Shown piece by piece: positions 63,401-64,000 of a stretch of DNA of 64,000 bases (its first letter is position 1; each line of letters starts with the position of its first letter). The translations under genes were made by a program, and so were the position numbers. The notes beneath the pieces were generated by a model. That model was not told the origin of the DNA. It made no database searches and saw only the letters and a list, made by a program, of their open reading frames with translations. This DNA comes from Persicaria tinctoria. Lineage: Eukaryota; Streptophyta; Magnoliopsida; Caryophyllales; Polygonaceae. Location: the NCBI GenBank assembly GCA_037127255.1, contig JBANSL010000010.1, positions 33,520,120 through 33,584,119 of the forward strand, in the 5' to 3' direction.

Positions 63401-63907
63401 CGCTCTAGCAGTTCTTCTCTGGTAGCATACTCTGATGCAGGTTGGGTATCCGATCCTTGCGATTTATGCTCACAGCATGGCTTTGCTATCTTTTATGGAG
63501 GTAATCTCATTAGTTGGGCGTCGAAGAAACAATCGGTTGTGGCTCGTTCCAGTACTGAATCGGAATACCGGGCAATCGCATTTGCCACCACTGAGCTTGT
63601 TTGGATCCGCCAGCTCTTGTTTGAATTACGTGTTCCTGTCCGACATGTTCCTGTTCTGTTGTGTGATAACCTGTCCGCCACCTTTCTTGCTGCTAATCCC
63701 ATTGTTACATCCCGCACTAAACACATTCGATTGGATTATTACTTTGTTCGTGAGAAGGTTGAAGCTGGTGAGCTAATTGTTCGACATATTTCAGCACAAG
63801 ATCAGCGGGCAGACATCTTTACTAAACCTCTTACTGGTCGTTCCTTCTCAAATTTGAGAGCCAAGCTTCTTGTCGTTCCTCGCCCTTCAGCTTGTGGGGG
63901 GTATTAG
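60455..63907 (+). CDS. Copia E pol (zinc knuckle to RNase H), open
   Basis: This continues the gag frame without interruption for 1,150 codons; it has no ATG of its own at the 5' edge, being part of one gag-pol. Domains: zinc knuckle CQICNRVGHQARNC, protease WYADSGATHHVTSD, pre-integrase WHHRFGHPNESTL with CQSCQLGKSH, integrase with YSDVWGP, LQTDGGGEFTA and SQNGAVERRHRI, a Pro/Ser-rich linker, RT with NKWVYKVKRRADG, QLDINIAFLNGDL and YVDDIIITG, and RNase H with YSDAGWVSD, SSTESEYRAIA and TSRTKHIRLDYYFVRE. Active-site residues are present. It resembles the Ale/Retrofit group. Full-length translation would need the two gag stops to be bypassed. Confidence 0.9.
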   Translation: MCQICNRVGHQARNCYNRFDDSLYPYNPPKSVNYVSPSTLEDPSWYADSGATHHVTSDLNNLSMKSDYHGGDQLSMGNGKSIPITHTGNSLVRGLPSLHLKDVLVAPQIAKNLLSISALTRDNHVFVQLHSHCWFVKDLQGGIILKGVVKDGLYRLPQNSSSSSFSPSVNTAVRTSLAGWHHRFGHPNESTLKRLISSFHLPLSNKSLPNVCQSCQLGKSHRLPITSRHESSKSMFELVYSDVWGPSSVTSIYGKRYYVSFFDDFSKYIWIYFLSQKSEVLQFFTQFHKMIQTQFNKSIKCLQTDGGGEFTALIPFLSTHGIQHRVSYPHTPSQNGAVERRHRIIQEKGLALLAHASLPFQFWENAFHTAVYLSNRTLTPLLHNKSPFEILYQKRPNYELLRSFGCLCFPYLKPYNSTKLAFRSIPCIFVGYSTKHKGYLCLDSNSSRIYISSHVVFDEFIFPYKSTPKPISHPSQSTHKSSISTKLLSNVTAHKNLAHLPQPMSLPVDPPSPPIPNLSPSSHSSSALNQMSPPTNRSSSSTPLIDLSPKPLSASPTPVPHNISTPSSIADNSSSESSSDGNPAPANPSNPPIASYFRAAELSSHPMTTRAATGNLKPRALTTTHHPAPPPAIPVAEPSTFALASKSTIWLCAMQREFDALRVSKTWSLVPRPTHANVVGNKWVYKVKRRADGNIERYKARLVAKGFHQEEGIDYFDTFSPVVKPTTIRLVLSLALSNGWLLRQLDINIAFLNGDLHETVYMEQPKGFVDKDNPGYVCKLHKALYGLKQVPRAWFNKLKAHLLSLGFHACYSDTSLFVKKTASVTVILLVYVDDIIITGSDSSIVSQFIKQLHSVFALKDLGRLTYFLGIEVSYSNDLLHLSQYKYIRDLLERSAMLEAKPISSPAGPISNPHPPEDVMADPRVYRQIVGSLQYATITRPAISYAVNRACQHMHQPRLNHWRDVKRLLRYLKGSLDHGLQFTRSSSSSLVAYSDAGWVSDPCDLCSQHGFAIFYGGNLISWASKKQSVVARSSTESEYRAIAFATTELVWIRQLLFELRVPVRHVPVLLCDNLSATFLAANPIVTSRTKHIRLDYYFVREKVEAGELIVRHISAQDQRADIFTKPLTGRSFSNLRAKLLVVPRPSACGGY

Positions 63908-64000
63908 ATAAGGAAAGAAGGATGCAAGATCATTCAGTTACCTAGGATAAAGGAGTATATTATATTTACCATATCTTGTAGATATAGTCCTTGTGGCTTA
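63902..64000 (+). repeat. 3' LTR of Copia E, cut by window edge
   Basis: It starts TATTAGATAAGG directly after the polypurine tract and matches 59,321-59,419 with one visible difference (ctTGTggctta against ctTGGggctta). The rest, the second target-site copy and the remaining NAD kinase exons lie beyond the window. Confidence 0.88.

Larger units (their letters stand above)
59321..64000 (+). mobile_element. Copia LTR retrotransposon E, TA...TA ends, in a NAD kinase exon
   Basis: The 5' LTR is about 59,321-59,506 (starts TATTAGATAAGG), the primer-binding site TGGTACCAGAGCC at 59,507-59,519, gag from 59,570, pol to 63,907, the polypurine tract GCTTGTGGGGGG at 63,890-63,901, and the 3' LTR from 63,902 to beyond the window. 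LTR ends are TA rather than the usual TG...CA. Over the 99 visible bases the LTRs differ at one position. The only coding defects are two TGA stops in gag. The left target sequence is CAACG (59,316-59,320); its partner is outside. Confidence 0.9.

Noticed and set aside
1..64000. tRNA, rRNA, CRISPR-like arrays and bacterial-type operons
   Set aside because: No cloverleaf, rRNA block or regularly spaced repeat array was seen. The tRNA-like words found are primer-binding sites of retroelements.

Overview
This window is nuclear DNA of a flowering plant, almost certainly a eudicot. The evidence is intron-containing genes with GT-AG junctions, chloroplast-type and secretory N-termini, Copia elements primed by initiator Met tRNA, Stowaway and Tourist MITEs, and no bacterial-style operons. 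I cannot name the species. Three host genes are supported: a GH17 beta-1,3-glucanase (37.2-38.5 kb, minus), a four-exon plastid-type DnaJ zinc-finger protein (44.7-51.5 kb, minus), and the N-terminal exons of a plant NAD kinase 1 (52.9-59.3 kb, plus, running off the window). The rest is mostly transposon.

Left third (1-17.1 kb): a nest of insertions. A non-autonomous Copia LTR at 17.1 kb was entered by a Helitron (3' hairpin and CTAG end at 17,080-17,109). The Helitron tail holds the right end of a long Mutator-like element (right terminus 16,973, left end outside the window). That element carries a MURA N-terminal fragment, an Agenet-domain gene and a DUF1985/Ulp1 SUMO-protease-like gene. 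A 9.7-kb Sirevirus-like Copia (3,746-13,448, TSD GTAAA) sits in an intron of the Ulp1 gene.

17.1-24.3 kb holds a tandem LTR-gag-LTR-gag structure with no pol, related to the Sirevirus-like element and interrupted by a 1.9-kb solo LTR (TSD AAAGA). 25.6-35.05 kb is an old, decayed Copia element interrupted by an Athila-like, pol-less element that carries a 307-aa ORF I do not recognise. The interruption is flanked by a 333-bp duplication of the Copia protease region.

The glucanase follows two MITEs. Its catalytic acid/base glutamate is replaced by valine. Between 38.7 and 44.1 kb lie low-complexity DNA, an LTR fragment, a short-LTR Copia relic and a CACTA 3' end. The DnaJ zinc-finger gene is stretched to 6.7 kb by a Stowaway MITE, a fold-back element and a 3.85-kb deletion derivative of the same Mutator-like family (TSD AATACCAAA). 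The NAD kinase gene has been hit three times: a solo LTR in an exon (TSD GTAGC), an apparently intact Copia with identical-looking 495-bp LTRs in an intron (TSD AAATC), and a Copia with TA...TA ends in the next exon.

The window mainly reads as a stratified insertion history. Matching target-site duplications let most layers be peeled off exactly, and that exposes host exons which long single-frame ORFs do not show.
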